From positions 1,186,296-1,250,295 of the forward strand of contig NZ_JANWGH010000001.1 in the NCBI RefSeq assembly GCF_024919275.1: 64,000 bases of DNA, given 5' to 3'. The translations under genes were made by a program, and so were the position numbers. Shown here in pieces: positions 1 to 7,251 of the stretch; position 1 is the stretch's first letter, and the number at the start of each line of letters is the position of its first letter. The notes under the pieces are model-generated. The model made no database searches. It was not told the origin of the DNA and saw only the letters and a list, made by a program, of their open reading frames with translations. This stretch comes from Algoriphagus limi (GTDB lineage Bacteria > Bacteroidota > Bacteroidia > Cytophagales > Cyclobacteriaceae).

Positions 1-2
1 CT

Positions 3-377
3 TTTCAGCATCTTTTCACGCGAATTAAACCCATTATCGATTCAGGGAAAATTTCCGTGGAAGAAATCGATGAGATTAATGAATCAATAGACCATTTTCT
101 AGAGGAAATTGGCAGCAATAACACGAGTCATAATCCAGACCAGATCTTTATTGATGGGATGTTTCAGGGGATTCTTTCCAGCGGAGATATCAATGATCAA
201 GAGGTTTATAAACTCAAATCATTCCTTGAATTGGAGGGAAATGAGAAGATTCGGGAAGAATATTCAGGTCTTTACGAATTGATCAAAAAAATCTGGTCAG
301 ATGGGAAAGTCGACGATGCCGAATTCAGAATATTAAAAGATTACTTAACGCTAATAATCAAAAGTCACGAAGCTTAA
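3..377 (+). CDS. 3' end of an unrecognised helical protein (5' truncated by window)
   Basis: The reading frame is open from the first complete codon of the window to a TAA, so the gene almost certainly begins upstream; an internal GTG at 57 is possible but has no visible promoter or ribosome site. The visible 124 residues are acidic and apparently all helical. They contain two similar segments, one with SSGDINDQEVYKL and one with SDGKVDDAEFRIL, a spacing reminiscent of TerB-like or other small helical tail domains (inference only). No catalytic motif is visible. Its stop codon shares the palindromic TTAA at 374-377 with the stop of the convergent acyltransferase gene, so the two genes overlap by four bases. 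Function unknown. Confidence 0.6.
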   Translation, partial: FQHLFTRIKPIIDSGKISVEEIDEINESIDHFLEEIGSNNTSHNPDQIFIDGMFQGILSSGDINDQEVYKLKSFLELEGNEKIREEYSGLYELIKKIWSDGKVDDAEFRILKDYLTLIIKSHEA

Positions 378-934
378 ACCACTCCTTTTTCGGGGTGTTT
401 TGGAGTGACTGTTCTTCCAAAAGCTTTTAATTCCTCAATTTGGTTATCAATATCCCCATTTGGATATATCACAGGACCGATTCCAGCTTCTTTCTTTTTA
501 TAATCCAGATATCCCACGACCACCGGAACTTCTGCGCCCAATGCAATATGGTAAAAACCCGTTTTCCATTTTTTAACAGCACTTCGGGTTCCTTCAGGAG
601 TTACCATAATCACTAGCTCATCAGACTCCTTTAGCATGGAAGTCATGGCCTCTGTATAAGTTTGTTTCCTTCCTCCGGGAATTCGCTTCCTATCAATGGC
701 AATTCCTCCCAAGCCTTTCAAAAGCCAACCTAAAGGGCCAACCATGATTTCTTTTTTTATAGTGTATTTGACAGGAATGTCCATTAGGAAAAACGCCGCC
801 CTAGCATAAAGCAAATCCCAATTAGAAGTATGTGGGATAGCTATTAAAACCGCTTTTTTTACTCCTTTTGGCCAGTTTGCATTCAAACTCCAACCGCTTA
901 TCCAAAAGACAATTTTAGAAAGAAATTTCATCAT
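374..934 (-). CDS. PlsC-like 1-acyl-glycerol-3-phosphate acyltransferase family protein
   Basis: This 186-residue protein carries the glycerolipid acyltransferase signature: the catalytic HxxxxD box at H35 to D40 (HTSNWD) and the substrate-binding EGTR box at 114-117, with a GGIAIDR stretch at 76-82 matching conserved block III. The family transfers acyl chains to lysophosphatidate or related lipids at the inner membrane. It is shorter than classical PlsC (about 240 residues) and lacks a long N-terminal membrane anchor, so it belongs to the short Bacteroidota branch and its acceptor is uncertain. It lies 13 bases after the patatin gene on the same strand and is probably the last gene of an MBL hydrolase-patatin-acyltransferase operon, which fits lipid turnover. 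Confidence 0.85.
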   Translation of the reverse strand: MMKFLSKIVFWISGWSLNANWPKGVKKAVLIAIPHTSNWDLLYARAAFFLMDIPVKYTIKKEIMVGPLGWLLKGLGGIAIDRKRIPGGRKQTYTEAMTSMLKESDELVIMVTPEGTRSAVKKWKTGFYHIALGAEVPVVVGYLDYKKKEAGIGPVIYPNGDIDNQIEELKAFGRTVTPKHPEKGVV

Positions 935-947
935 AGGATTAAAGGTT

Positions 948-1733
948 TTACTCTGAATTCTTCAACTCCAAAATTGCAGGATTTTGGTCAATATAGCGCA
1001 TGGTTTCTTCATAACCTGCCCGAAATAATTCGGAAGCTTTTTTAATATCAAAAACACCATACTTACCCAAACCAGGCGCTTCAATAAAAAAATCACATTG
1101 GGACTTTCTACTGTACACATTATAATTCATGGTCATGATAACCGACCGCTCAATCAACCTTCGCATATTTTTTATATCACTTTCCTCAGGAAGATGGTTA
1201 CAATTGACCCCGATTACGTAATCGCAAGTACCGTCCAAAGGCTCTATTGGCAGGTTATTTAAAACCCCTCCATCAACCAGAAATTTGTTTCCTAGTACAA
1301 TAGGTTCGAACATCCCTGGAATACAACTCGACGCCATGACAGGCCCTATCAGTTCTCCTTCTGAAAAATAAACAGCTTTCCCTTTCTTAATATCCGTGGC
1401 CGTCACGCTGAGTGGAATTTTCAATTGGGAGAAATCATTATGAGGCAAATAGGTTTTGAACAAACCCTCGATGCTACTCATTTTCAAAATTCCTTTCCAA
1501 GAAATGGCAGGACGTAGAAACTTAAAATAATTCGTCTCTACGATTATTTTTAGGATTTCAGAAGGGGAATAGCCGTGACAGTACATAGCTCCAGCTATAG
1601 CACCGGCAGATGCTCCACTTACTTGAGTCGGGAAGATTCCTGCTTCATTCAATCCTTGAAGAACTCCCAAATGAGAAATCCCCCGCACTCCGCCTCCTGA
1701 AAGAGCTATCCCAATTTTTAAATTAGATTTCAT
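948..1733 (-). CDS. Patatin-like phospholipase family protein (RssA-like)
   Basis: The 261 residues show all patatin hallmarks: oxyanion loop GGGVRG at 13-18, nucleophile elbow GASAG at 40-44 (Ser42), and the DGG motif with catalytic Asp154, giving a Ser-Asp dyad. Patatin-type enzymes hydrolyse acyl esters of phospholipids. There is no signal peptide or membrane segment, so it is probably cytoplasmic or peripheral to the inner membrane. Its start lies 11 bases inside the end of the upstream MBL-fold gene, suggesting translational coupling, and a PlsC-like acyltransferase follows closely, so deacylation and reacylation genes sit together. The physiological substrate cannot be read from sequence. 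Confidence 0.9.
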   Translation of the reverse strand: MKSNLKIGIALSGGGVRGISHLGVLQGLNEAGIFPTQVSGASAGAIAGAMYCHGYSPSEILKIIVETNYFKFLRPAISWKGILKMSSIEGLFKTYLPHNDFSQLKIPLSVTATDIKKGKAVYFSEGELIGPVMASSCIPGMFEPIVLGNKFLVDGGVLNNLPIEPLDGTCDYVIGVNCNHLPEESDIKNMRRLIERSVIMTMNYNVYSRKSQCDFFIEAPGLGKYGVFDIKKASELFRAGYEETMRYIDQNPAILELKNSE

Positions 1734-2562
1734 CCAATCGGAAAGTTTGATCTACTCGGATTCCTTTTTCTGTTCGCTTCAGCGTACAGCATTCATTTAT
1801 CGGATCATGCTCGAAGAAAAGAATGTAGTCATTCTCAACAGCCTCTTCTAGGAACTTGGCCTTTTCATCCATGGTCAATAGAGGACGAGTATCATACCCC
1901 ATCACATAGGGAATCGGAATATGAGCTACAGAAGGCAACAAATCCGCCACAAAAACAATGGTTTTTCCTTTGTAAGTCAGTTTAGGAAGCATCTGCTTAT
2001 CCGTATGACCATCCACCGTAATAAAATCAAAACCCGGGAAAAGCTGCTTCTTCTCCAAATCCACATAATCGAGCTGATTCAGCTCCTGCATGGGAAATAT
2101 ATTCTCCTTCAAAAAGGAAGCTTTTTCACGAGGATTAGGCTCGGTGGCCCATTTCCAATGGTCTTTATTCGTCCAATAAGTAGCTCGTGGAAACGTCATC
2201 TCATATTGCCCATGAGATCCATATTTTACGCCGCCACCGCAATGGTCAAAATGAAGATGAGTCAGAAAGTTATCAGTGATCTGATGAAAGGCTACACCAA
2301 GATTTTTCAGGGATTTTTCCAAGGAATCATCTCCATGCAAATAGTAATGAGAAAAGAACTTAGCGTCTTGCTTATCCCCAATCCCATTATCAATTAATAC
2401 AACCCGATTTCCATCAACCACTAAAAGTGATCGCATGGCCCAGGTGCAAAGGTTGTTTTCATCGGATGGACTGGTTCTGGACCAAAGTACCTTAGGAACA
2501 ACACCAAACATTGCTCCTCCATCAAGTTTAAAAAAGCCAGTATTGACAGTATATAATTCCAT
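1723..2562 (-). CDS. MBL-fold metallo-hydrolase
   Basis: This 279-residue protein has the metallo-beta-lactamase-fold metal box HLHFDH at 102-107, and a C-terminal FFEHDP element that could supply the last metal ligand. It lacks a signal peptide, so it is likely a cytoplasmic dinuclear-zinc hydrolase of the lactonase/glyoxalase-II-like group (AHL-lactonase-like subfamily by general appearance). It is the first gene of an apparent three-gene operon with patatin (11-base overlap) and acyltransferase, and is separated from accA by a strong hairpin terminator. The substrate is unknown; a lipid-derived ester or thioester would fit the neighbours (inference). Confidence 0.82.
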   Translation of the reverse strand: MELYTVNTGFFKLDGGAMFGVVPKVLWSRTSPSDENNLCTWAMRSLLVVDGNRVVLIDNGIGDKQDAKFFSHYYLHGDDSLEKSLKNLGVAFHQITDNFLTHLHFDHCGGGVKYGSHGQYEMTFPRATYWTNKDHWKWATEPNPREKASFLKENIFPMQELNQLDYVDLEKKQLFPGFDFITVDGHTDKQMLPKLTYKGKTIVFVADLLPSVAHIPIPYVMGYDTRPLLTMDEKAKFLEEAVENDYILFFEHDPINECCTLKRTEKGIRVDQTFRLDEI

Positions 2563-2582
2563 TTTTGATTTTTGATTTGGTC

Positions 2583-2623
2583 TAAAAAACCAAAAGCAAT
2601 CTTATCTATAAGTAAGATTGCTT
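2583..2623 (-). terminator. Rho-independent terminator after accA
   Basis: An 11-base-pair perfect stem (2594-2604 with 2613-2623) with an 8-base loop is followed, reading on the minus strand, by a T-rich run ending in TTTTTT. It sits between the accA stop and the MBL-fold gene, so it should separate accA from the lipid cluster. Confidence 0.8.
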
Positions 2624-2658
2624 CCGGAATTAGAATAAGATGAATTCAATTTTTGATT

Positions 2659-3606
2659 TTATTCAACTACTACTCCCATGGAGCAGAATTTATCAATTCG
2701 TTGATCGATTCGCTTTTCTGGCTTGATTTTATCCAATTCTTTCAATGCAGAAAGGATAGTTTCTTTCACTGTTTGCGCCATAGTTTTCAAGTCCTTATGA
2801 GCACCTCCAAGTGGCTCTGGGATAATCCCATCGATCAAGCCATTACTTTTCATGTCATTGGCTGTAAGCTTGAGCGCTTCTGCGGCCTGCTCTTTGTAAT
2901 CCCATGATCTCCAAAGAATGGATGAACAAGACTCGGGAGAAATCACGGAATACCAAGTGTTTTCTAGCATATACACTTTATCACCAATAGCAATTCCCAA
3001 GGCACCTCCGGAAGCCCCTTCTCCGATAATGATACAGATTACAGGAACCTTCAACATAAACATCTCTTTGAGATTTCGGGCGATCGCTTCACCTTGACCT
3101 CTTTCCTCAGCCTCCAAGCCAGGAAATGCTCCTGGGGTGTCGATCAAAGTCACGATAGGCTTACCAAATTTTTCAGCCATTTTCATTAAGCGAAGAGCCT
3201 TTCTGTAACCTTCAGGGTTAGCCATTCCAAAATTACGCTCCTGACGCTGCTTGGTATTTCGACCTTTTTGCTGACCGACAAACATTACAGTTCTACCATC
3301 AATATCGCCGAGACCACCAACCATGGCTTTATCATCTCTAACTCCACGATCTCCATGAAGCTCAATGAAGTCGTTGGTGATTTCATAAATATAATCCAAG
3401 GCATAAGGCCTGTCTGCATGTCTGGACAACTGTACTCGCTGCCAGCGAGTCAAATTTTCAAAGGTTTCCTTTTTCAAATTTTGGATCTTTTCTTCCAAGG
3501 ACTCAATATCGGAACTTAAATCGATATTTCTACCCTTAGCCAGGTCCTTCATTTCCTGCAATTTCTGCTCTAAATCAGCGATGGGTTTTTCGAATTCTAA
3601 TACCAT
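2659..3606 (-). CDS. accA: Acetyl-CoA carboxylase carboxyltransferase subunit alpha
   Basis: AccA is half of the carboxyltransferase that moves the carboxyl group from biotin-carboxyl-BCCP to acetyl-CoA, making malonyl-CoA for fatty-acid synthesis in the cytoplasm. The sequence has the typical N-terminal helical region, then the conserved crotonase-fold core with [20 protein letters not shown] and EGASGGA motifs and the SPESC segment. I chose the ATG at 3606, giving 315 residues, close to the usual length; a TTG farther upstream overlaps a likely -7 promoter element (TATCTTTG on the minus strand, 3628-3635). That promoter would leave a leader of about 16 bases. A hairpin terminator follows the gene. 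Confidence 0.97.
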   Translation of the reverse strand: MVLEFEKPIADLEQKLQEMKDLAKGRNIDLSSDIESLEEKIQNLKKETFENLTRWQRVQLSRHADRPYALDYIYEITNDFIELHGDRGVRDDKAMVGGLGDIDGRTVMFVGQQKGRNTKQRQERNFGMANPEGYRKALRLMKMAEKFGKPIVTLIDTPGAFPGLEAEERGQGEAIARNLKEMFMLKVPVICIIIGEGASGGALGIAIGDKVYMLENTWYSVISPESCSSILWRSWDYKEQAAEALKLTANDMKSNGLIDGIIPEPLGGAHKDLKTMAQTVKETILSALKELDKIKPEKRIDQRIDKFCSMGVVVE

Positions 3607-3627
3607 TTTATTGGTTTTTGAAAGAAA

Positions 3628-3635
3628 CAAAGATA
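3628..3635 (-). promoter_or_regulatory. Bacteroidota-type -7 element for accA
   Basis: The minus strand reads TATCTTTG, an exact match to the Bacteroidota TAnnTTTG -7 consensus, about 20 bases upstream of the accA ATG. No clear TTG -33 element is seen at the expected distance, so this is a partial match. Confidence 0.5.
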
Positions 3636-3749
3636 AGGAATCTATCCTAGAGAAAAACCCATTGGTAAAAATGTGATCAGTAGATTTCTGAATTTTGATT
3701 TGGAGTTAATTCGTCAGCAACAGTTTCAAACGATTTATCTAAAAACAAA

Positions 3750-3775
3750 AAAGCCTCAGATCTCTTTGGGGCTCT
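3750..3775 (-). terminator. Decayed duplicate of the tRNA terminator
   Basis: This matches the intact terminator at 3912-3940, including the downstream T-rich tract on the minus strand, but two stem positions now mismatch. It is probably a weak or inactive terminator, part of the tRNA duplication. Confidence 0.5.
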
Positions 3776-3776
3776 G

Positions 3777-3859
3777 CGGAATCCCGAACCTTCGGGAGGA
3801 CTCGAACCCGCGACCTTCCCGATGAATGTGGACATTCTAACCTGCTGAACCTTTTAAAA
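3777..3859 (-). pseudogene. tRNA-Asp-derived pseudo-tRNA
   Basis: Aligned with the intact tRNA-Asp at 3944-4017, this keeps the GGTTAGAATG D-arm stretch and the AGGTCGCGGGTTCGAGTCC variable/T-arm stretch. The anticodon arm is replaced by 16 bases that do not form a proper five-pair stem and seven-base loop, the 5' acceptor strand is lost into AT-rich sequence, and the 3' acceptor side has about ten extra bases forming a TCCCGAA-CC-TTCGGGA hairpin (plus-strand reading). No anticodon can be assigned. The upstream and downstream flanks also match those of the intact copy, so it looks like a tandem duplicate that has degenerated. Confidence 0.75.
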
Positions 3860-3911
3860 TTAATCCCCTGAAATAATATTCTATAATCAGTTTCAAATGA
3901 TTTAGCCAAAA

Positions 3912-3940
3912 ATAAAAAAGCCTCAGATTTCTCTGAGGCT
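3912..3940 (-). terminator. Rho-independent terminator of the tRNA-Asp unit
   Basis: A perfect nine-base-pair stem (3919-3927 with 3932-3940) with a four-base loop is followed on the minus strand by TTTTTATTTTT. It begins three bases after the 3' end of tRNA-Asp and should end the tRNA transcript. Confidence 0.88.
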
Positions 3941-3943
3941 CTG

Positions 3944-4017
3944 CGGAACGGACGGGACTCGAACCCGCGACCTCCTGCGTGACAGGCAGGCATTCTAACC
4001 AGCTGAACTACCGCTCC
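3944..4017 (-). tRNA. tRNA-Asp (GTC), copy 2 in transcription order
   Basis: This is a 74-base cloverleaf with seven-pair acceptor stem (GGAGCGG with CCGTTCC, one G-U pair), D-arm, a five-pair anticodon stem CCTGC/GCAGG around loop CTGTCAC (anticodon GTC), and T-loop GTTCGAG. The discriminator base is G, as expected for tRNA-Asp, and CCA is not encoded. It is identical to the tRNA at 4101-4174, 83 bases upstream on the same strand, and a strong terminator follows directly. Confidence 0.95.
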
Positions 4018-4100
4018 TAATGACTTTAATTAAGGTGAATAAACAACTTTTTGTTCTTCTTCTATAACTCTACCTTGATGGTAAAGCGACAAGAAATTTG

Positions 4101-4174
4101 CGGAACGGACGGGACTCGAACCCGCGACCTCCTGCGTGACAGGCAGGCATTCTAACCAGCTGAACTACCGCTCC
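4101..4174 (-). tRNA. tRNA-Asp (GTC), copy 1 in transcription order
   Basis: This 74-base sequence is identical to the tRNA-Asp at 3944-4017: anticodon GTC, discriminator G and no encoded CCA. It has no terminator of its own before the second copy, so both are probably processed from one transcript. The region upstream (4175-4443) is AT-rich; no further gene is evident there. Confidence 0.95.
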
Positions 4175-4443
4175 TTTTTTTATTTCTTACCCAAGTTCCT
4201 TACGCCCTTGGTTTAAAGTGATGCAAATGTATTGTTTTGCTTTCTTTTTGCAAAAGCTGAATGTGAAAATTTCTTCAGGAAATTTGTATTTCATTCTTAT
4301 TCAGGAAAATAATTTTTATCTAATCCACTCAAACGTTCTTTAGATTTTCAACTTTCCATTCGGTGAATGAATTTACCCATTCGCGAAAGTCTGTTTGTTT
4401 TCTAGATTTTCATATTCTAAAATGCCCTCAAATTCGACCAAAT

Positions 4444-6138
4444 ATGAAAATCCAAATTCTTTCAATCTTTTGCTTATTCATATCCCTTTCATTATCCGCG
4501 CAGGATAGGGTTACTGGGAAAACCTTTGCTACGAGATCTGAAATTCTTGCCCAAAATGGAATGGCAGCGACGAGCCAGCCTTTGGCTACACAGGCAGCTT
4601 TAGACATTTTGAAAAAAGGAGGAAGTGCCGTAGATGCAGCCATCGCAGCTAATGCCATGCTTGGCTTGGTAGAGCCACATGCTTGCGGAATAGGCGGAGA
4701 TGTTTTTGCAATCGTTTGGAGTGCAAAAGAGAAAAAACTTTATGGTTTGAATGGAGGTGGAAGAGCTCCGGAAAAACTTACCATGGAAGTTTTTAAAGAA
4801 AAAGGCCTTCAATATGTCCCTTTCCTTGGGCCTCTTCCAGTTTCTGTTCCGGGAGCTGTTGATGGATGGTTTGAGTTGCATGAGAAATTTGGAAACCTTT
4901 CCATGCAGGAAATCTTACAACCAGCTATCGATTATGGGAAAAACGGATTTCCTGTCTCAGAAGTAATTGCCTGGCAAATGAATGATGACTGGCCAAGAAT
5001 GCAAGATCTTCCTGGTTTCAAAAAGACTTATATGCCAAATGGAGAGACTACTCCACAAAAGGGAGATGTATTTAAAAACCCTGACCTAGCAAGAACCTAT
5101 GAATTGATTGCTCAAGGAGGAAGAGAAGCCTTTTATGAAGGAGAAATTGCCAAAACCATAGATCGCTTTATGAAAGAGCATGGCGGCTATTTGAGTTATG
5201 AGGACTTGAAAAACCACACCACTGAGTGGGTAGAACCAGTAAGCACCAATTACCGAGGTTATGACGTTTGGGAACTTCCACCCAATGGACAAGGAATTGC
5301 CGCCCTTCAAATGCTCAATATTTTAGAAGGCTTTGATTTGAAATCTATGGGCTTTGGAAGTGCAGAATATCTTCATGTTCTGACAGAAGCAAAAAAATTA
5401 GCTTATGAGGATCGAGCTAAATATTATGCTGATCCTTCATTCAATGAAATTCCAGTCGACTATTTGATTTCAAAAGAGTACGCAGCCGAGCGACGAAAAC
5501 TAATCGATATGAATCGAGCCGCCCGGGAATATCCGGCTGGAGATATTGAAAAAGGTAACACTACCTATTTGACAGTTGCAGATTCCGAAGGCAACATGGT
5601 TTCTTTTATCCAAAGCATATATGATGAATTTGGCTCAGGAATGGTTCCGGATGGACTGGGCTTTGTCCTTCAAAATCGAGGGCAAATGTTTAATGTGCAA
5701 GATGAAAATCACTGGAATTCATTGGCCAGAGGAAAACGACCTTTTCACACCATTATTCCAGCCTTCGTGACCAAAGACGGAGAACCATTTATGAGTTTTG
5801 GGCTGATGGGTGGAGCTGTTCAACCTCAAGGTCACACTCAGATACTAGTAAACATTATTGATTTTGGAATGAATATTCAAGAGGCAGGCGATGCTCCTAG
5901 AATGAGACATACCGGATCCTCTCAGCCTACAGGTTCAAAAATGACTTCAGGCGGTTCACTTAATCTTGAAAGTGGATTCTCTTATGAAGTCATTCGAAAA
6001 CTGGAAGAATTAGGACACCGAGTGGAATTTAGCGTGGGTCCCTACGGTGGGTATCAAGCAATTAAGTTTGATCCTATTCGAAAAGTATATTACGGAGCTT
6101 CCGAATCTAGAAAAGACGGACAAGCTGCTGGATATTAA
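4444..6138 (+). CDS. ggt: Gamma-glutamyltransferase (secreted/periplasmic)
   Basis: Gamma-glutamyltransferase cleaves gamma-glutamyl bonds of glutathione and related peptides, or transfers the glutamyl group to acceptors, in the periplasm. I chose the ATG at 4444 (564 residues) because it opens a clear signal peptide (a basic start, a hydrophobic core, cleavage near SLSAQ); an upstream in-frame ATG at 4363 would bury it. The Ntn-hydrolase autocleavage site is visible as NTTYLTVAD with nucleophile Thr373, splitting the precursor into large and small subunits. The substrate-binding GLMGGAVQPQGH region follows in the small subunit. It is monocistronic, ending at a hairpin shared with the convergent galE. 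Confidence 0.93.
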   Translation: MKIQILSIFCLFISLSLSAQDRVTGKTFATRSEILAQNGMAATSQPLATQAALDILKKGGSAVDAAIAANAMLGLVEPHACGIGGDVFAIVWSAKEKKLYGLNGGGRAPEKLTMEVFKEKGLQYVPFLGPLPVSVPGAVDGWFELHEKFGNLSMQEILQPAIDYGKNGFPVSEVIAWQMNDDWPRMQDLPGFKKTYMPNGETTPQKGDVFKNPDLARTYELIAQGGREAFYEGEIAKTIDRFMKEHGGYLSYEDLKNHTTEWVEPVSTNYRGYDVWELPPNGQGIAALQMLNILEGFDLKSMGFGSAEYLHVLTEAKKLAYEDRAKYYADPSFNEIPVDYLISKEYAAERRKLIDMNRAAREYPAGDIEKGNTTYLTVADSEGNMVSFIQSIYDEFGSGMVPDGLGFVLQNRGQMFNVQDENHWNSLARGKRPFHTIIPAFVTKDGEPFMSFGLMGGAVQPQGHTQILVNIIDFGMNIQEAGDAPRMRHTGSSQPTGSKMTSGGSLNLESGFSYEVIRKLEELGHRVEFSVGPYGGYQAIKFDPIRKVYYGASESRKDGQAAGY

Positions 6139-6140
6139 TC

Positions 6141-6173
6141 AAAAAAGCCCTTTGATTGATTTCAAAGGGCTTT
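6141..6173. terminator. Bidirectional terminator between ggt and galE
   Basis: A 12-base-pair stem (6144-6155 with 6162-6173) has A-rich sequence on its left and T-rich sequence on its right, so it can terminate both convergent genes. It starts directly after the ggt stop and ends just before the galE stop. Confidence 0.85.
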
Positions 6174-6176
6174 CAT

Positions 6177-7190
6177 TTATTCTTTCAATTTTTTCTCCCA
6201 ATTCCAACTGTCACGAAGAGAGTCTGCCAAAGAATACTTAGGGTGCCAACCCAAGACTTGATTGATCTTAGTAGTATCAGCCCAAATTTTTACCACATCC
6301 CCTGGTCTTCTAGGACCGATCTCGTAGTTTAATTTGATGTCATTCACCTCCTCAAAGGTATGGATGACCTCCAACACCGTATTTCCATCTCCGGTCCCGA
6401 CATTGAAAACATCATAGAAATTTGGAGTCTTATTTTCCAAATAAGTTAAAGCCTTCACATGGGCATCAGCCAAATCCATTACATGAATAAAATCTCTAAC
6501 ACATGAACCATCTGGTGTATCATAATCATCTCCAAAAACAGTCAATTTTTTACGAATCCCTGCCGCCGTTTGGGTGACGAAAGGAACCAGATTGTTTGGT
6601 ACACCACTTGGTAACTCCCCTATTTTTCCGCTAGGATGAGCACCAATCGGATTAAAGTAACGGAGCGAAATAATCCTTAAAACAGATTTACTTTTGATTA
6701 AGTCTACCAAAATATCCTCACAAACTTTCTTGGTATTTCCATAAGGGCTTTCGGCATCTTTTCTAGGTGTATCCTCGGTAACAGGTAGAACATCAGGCTG
6801 CCCATAGACCGTACAAGAAGATGAAAAAACCAAATCCAAAATGGAATGAGCCTCCATGAATTCAAGTAAAACCAAAAGCGAACCCACATTATTTTTATAA
6901 TACTTCAAGGGTTCTTGGGTGCTCTCTCCTACCGCTTTGAATGCTGCAAAATGAATTACCCCGGACAATTCATAATCCTTGGCGATTTGCTCCAATAAAG
7001 AACGATTGCTACAATCACCCAAATAAAAAGGAATGTCCATTCCGGTAATTTCTTGAAGCCTCTCGAGAACTGCTTTTTGGGAATTAGAAAGATCATCGAT
7101 AATAATGGGGCGATATCCAGCTTTTACTAATTCAACTGCTGTGTGAGAGCCAATATATCCTGCCCCTCCTGTAATCAAAATGTTTTTCAT
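6177..7190 (-). CDS. galE: UDP-glucose 4-epimerase
   Basis: GalE interconverts UDP-glucose and UDP-galactose using tightly bound NAD, feeding galactose metabolism and surface polysaccharide precursors in the cytoplasm. The 337-residue protein begins with the Rossmann motif GGAGYIG at 8-14 and shows the extended-SDR catalytic elements SSSCTVYG and YGNTK (Tyr and Lys of YxxxK), plus ISLRYFNPIGAH and the GVPNNLVPFV block typical of GalE. Length is normal. A TAnnTTTG-like element (TAGTTTTG, minus strand, 7210-7217) lies about 20 bases upstream. It follows the surface-protein triplet by 61 bases with no clear terminator, so some read-through is possible. Confidence 0.95.
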   Translation of the reverse strand: MKNILITGGAGYIGSHTAVELVKAGYRPIIIDDLSNSQKAVLERLQEITGMDIPFYLGDCSNRSLLEQIAKDYELSGVIHFAAFKAVGESTQEPLKYYKNNVGSLLVLLEFMEAHSILDLVFSSSCTVYGQPDVLPVTEDTPRKDAESPYGNTKKVCEDILVDLIKSKSVLRIISLRYFNPIGAHPSGKIGELPSGVPNNLVPFVTQTAAGIRKKLTVFGDDYDTPDGSCVRDFIHVMDLADAHVKALTYLENKTPNFYDVFNVGTGDGNTVLEVIHTFEEVNDIKLNYEIGPRRPGDVVKIWADTTKINQVLGWHPKYSLADSLRDSWNWEKKLKE

Positions 7191-7251
7191 GGATCACAAA
7201 AATTTTACACAAAACTATCAAAGTATTTTTCAGAACCTTGAAAAAGTAAAT

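Noticed and set aside
57..377. GTG at 57 as the true start of the first gene
   Set aside because: The frame stays open to the window edge and there is no promoter or ribosome site, so a truncated longer gene is more likely.
1921..2397. A 158-codon plus-strand frame opposite the MBL-fold gene
   Set aside because: Antisense shadow of a well-supported gene with no domain and unlikely composition.
3739..3993. An 84-codon minus-strand reading frame across the tRNA region
   Set aside because: It translates the intact tRNA-Asp, the pseudo-tRNA and the terminators; it is a by-product of RNA genes.
4363..4443. Upstream ATG for gamma-glutamyltransferase
   Set aside because: It would put 27 charged, Cys-containing residues before an otherwise perfect signal peptide.
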